From assembly GCA_017470815.1 (NCBI GenBank), contig JAFUXT010000019.1, positions 1 to 42,714 of the forward strand: 42,714 nucleotides of DNA, read 5' to 3'. Positions 42,437 through 42,714 of this stretch are shown here, one piece after another. The position numbers were made by a program, and so were the translations under genes. This stretch comes from a bacterium. GTDB taxonomy: Bacteria > Cyanobacteriota > Vampirovibrionia > Gastranaerophilales > Gastranaerophilaceae. Within the stretch, counting starts at the first letter, position 1; each line of letters starts with the position of its first letter. Under the pieces are notes generated by a model. That model ran no database searches and was not told the origin of the DNA. It saw only the letters and a list, made by a program, of their open reading frames with translations.

Positions 42437-42714
42437 ATGTCGCATAAAAGGTCACTTTTGGGCGGATGTTTATCTGTGTTGAGCAATAAATTTTTGGGAT
42501 ATAAAAAGGGGTTTTCCATTACGGAAGTATTGATAGCATTAGGCGTAATAGCCGTAATTGCTGTATTAATATTGCCTGTAATAACGACCCGTGCTCAGAA
42601 TAAATCATTTGCGTTGTCTTATGATACAGAAGTTAAACAGATGCTGAATTCATTGGAAGGCTTGCCTGTCAGTGAAAATAAAGAAGACATTTCTAATACA
42701 ATGATGTATGTCGA
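42437..42714 (+). CDS. Prepilin-like protein (partial, runs off the window)
   Basis: Ninety-two codons are visible, open to the end. After a 25-residue leader (basic, ending YKKG) comes FSITEVLIALGVIAVIAVLI, the prepilin peptidase site G/FSxxE with glutamate at +5 and the assembly helix. The leader is longer than usual for class III signals (an alternative start would shorten it, but none has a better ribosome site than the GAGG at 42427-42430). It is a second prepilin-like protein in the window, the rest of which is not seen. Confidence 0.82.
   Translation, partial: MSHKRSLLGGCLSVLSNKFLGYKKGFSITEVLIALGVIAVIAVLILPVITTRAQNKSFALSYDTEVKQMLNSLEGLPVSENKEDISNTMMYV

Noticed and set aside
1..42714. 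tRNA or rRNA genes
   Set aside because: I found no T-loop (GGTTCGA-type) plus acceptor stem combination and no rRNA-like stretch when reading both strands by eye; a covariance-model scan would be decisive.

Overview
The window reads as chromosome of a gut-type, non-photosynthetic relative of Cyanobacteria (Candidatus Gastranaerophilales / Melainabacteria-Vampirovibrionia). This placement is an inference from gene style and content, not from a marker-tree. The DNA is AT-rich. The cell is diderm: lpxK, lptC, lptA, a KdsC-like phosphatase and an MlaD/Mce protein are present. Metabolism looks anaerobic, with an H-cluster protein of the sensory [FeFe]-hydrogenase type and a GGGtGRT/Fe-S scaffold pair. 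There is a plant-type glutamate-cysteine ligase, and prepilin-like proteins carry GFTLGEV or GFSITEV heads. I saw no tRNA, rRNA, CRISPR array, transposase or prophage.

Layout. 1-825 is gene-free and packed with dispersed palindromic repeats. 826-8151 holds rsmA(-), gshA(+), a small secreted protein(+), a PAS histidine kinase(-), and the operon kdsC-like/TPR/lysC(+), which ends at a strong terminator. 8358-14313 is an operon of flagellar or type III secretion type: fliE, fliF, a protein in the fliG position that lacks recognisable FliG signatures, fliH, and flhA/sctV. 14342-16300 carries a DUF2971 gene, a 443-bp MITE-like element with terminal inverted repeats, and a small ORF with its own promoter and terminators. 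16310-19912 holds a Lys-rich protein, the convergent GGGtGRT and Fe-S scaffold genes, and a divergent prepilin-like gene. 19981-25134 is a reverse-strand envelope operon (mlaD-like, lpxK, nth, DUF2339).

25383-27320 encodes two unrecognised proteins whose helical ends make them candidates for secretion substrates or filament parts of the 8-14 kb system. 27364-33139 is lptC, lptA, TPR, dprA, topA. 33226-36274 is reverse strand: a secreted protein, a membrane TPR protein and two half-size chromate transporter genes. 36397-38709 holds a Q/P-rich protein and a B12-domain radical SAM protein. 38791-42208 is a reverse-strand four-gene redox-sensing module (two small 2Fe-2S thioredoxin-like proteins flanking a HydS-like protein and a SpoIIE phosphatase). 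The window ends inside a second prepilin-like gene driven by a perfect consensus sigma70-type promoter.

The most interesting parts are the mosaic flagellar/T3SS operon with its odd FliG-position protein, the candidate substrate pair, a similar upstream element shared by two distant genes at 16.2 and 36.3 kb, the GGGtGRT pair of unknown function, and the HydS-like sensor module.
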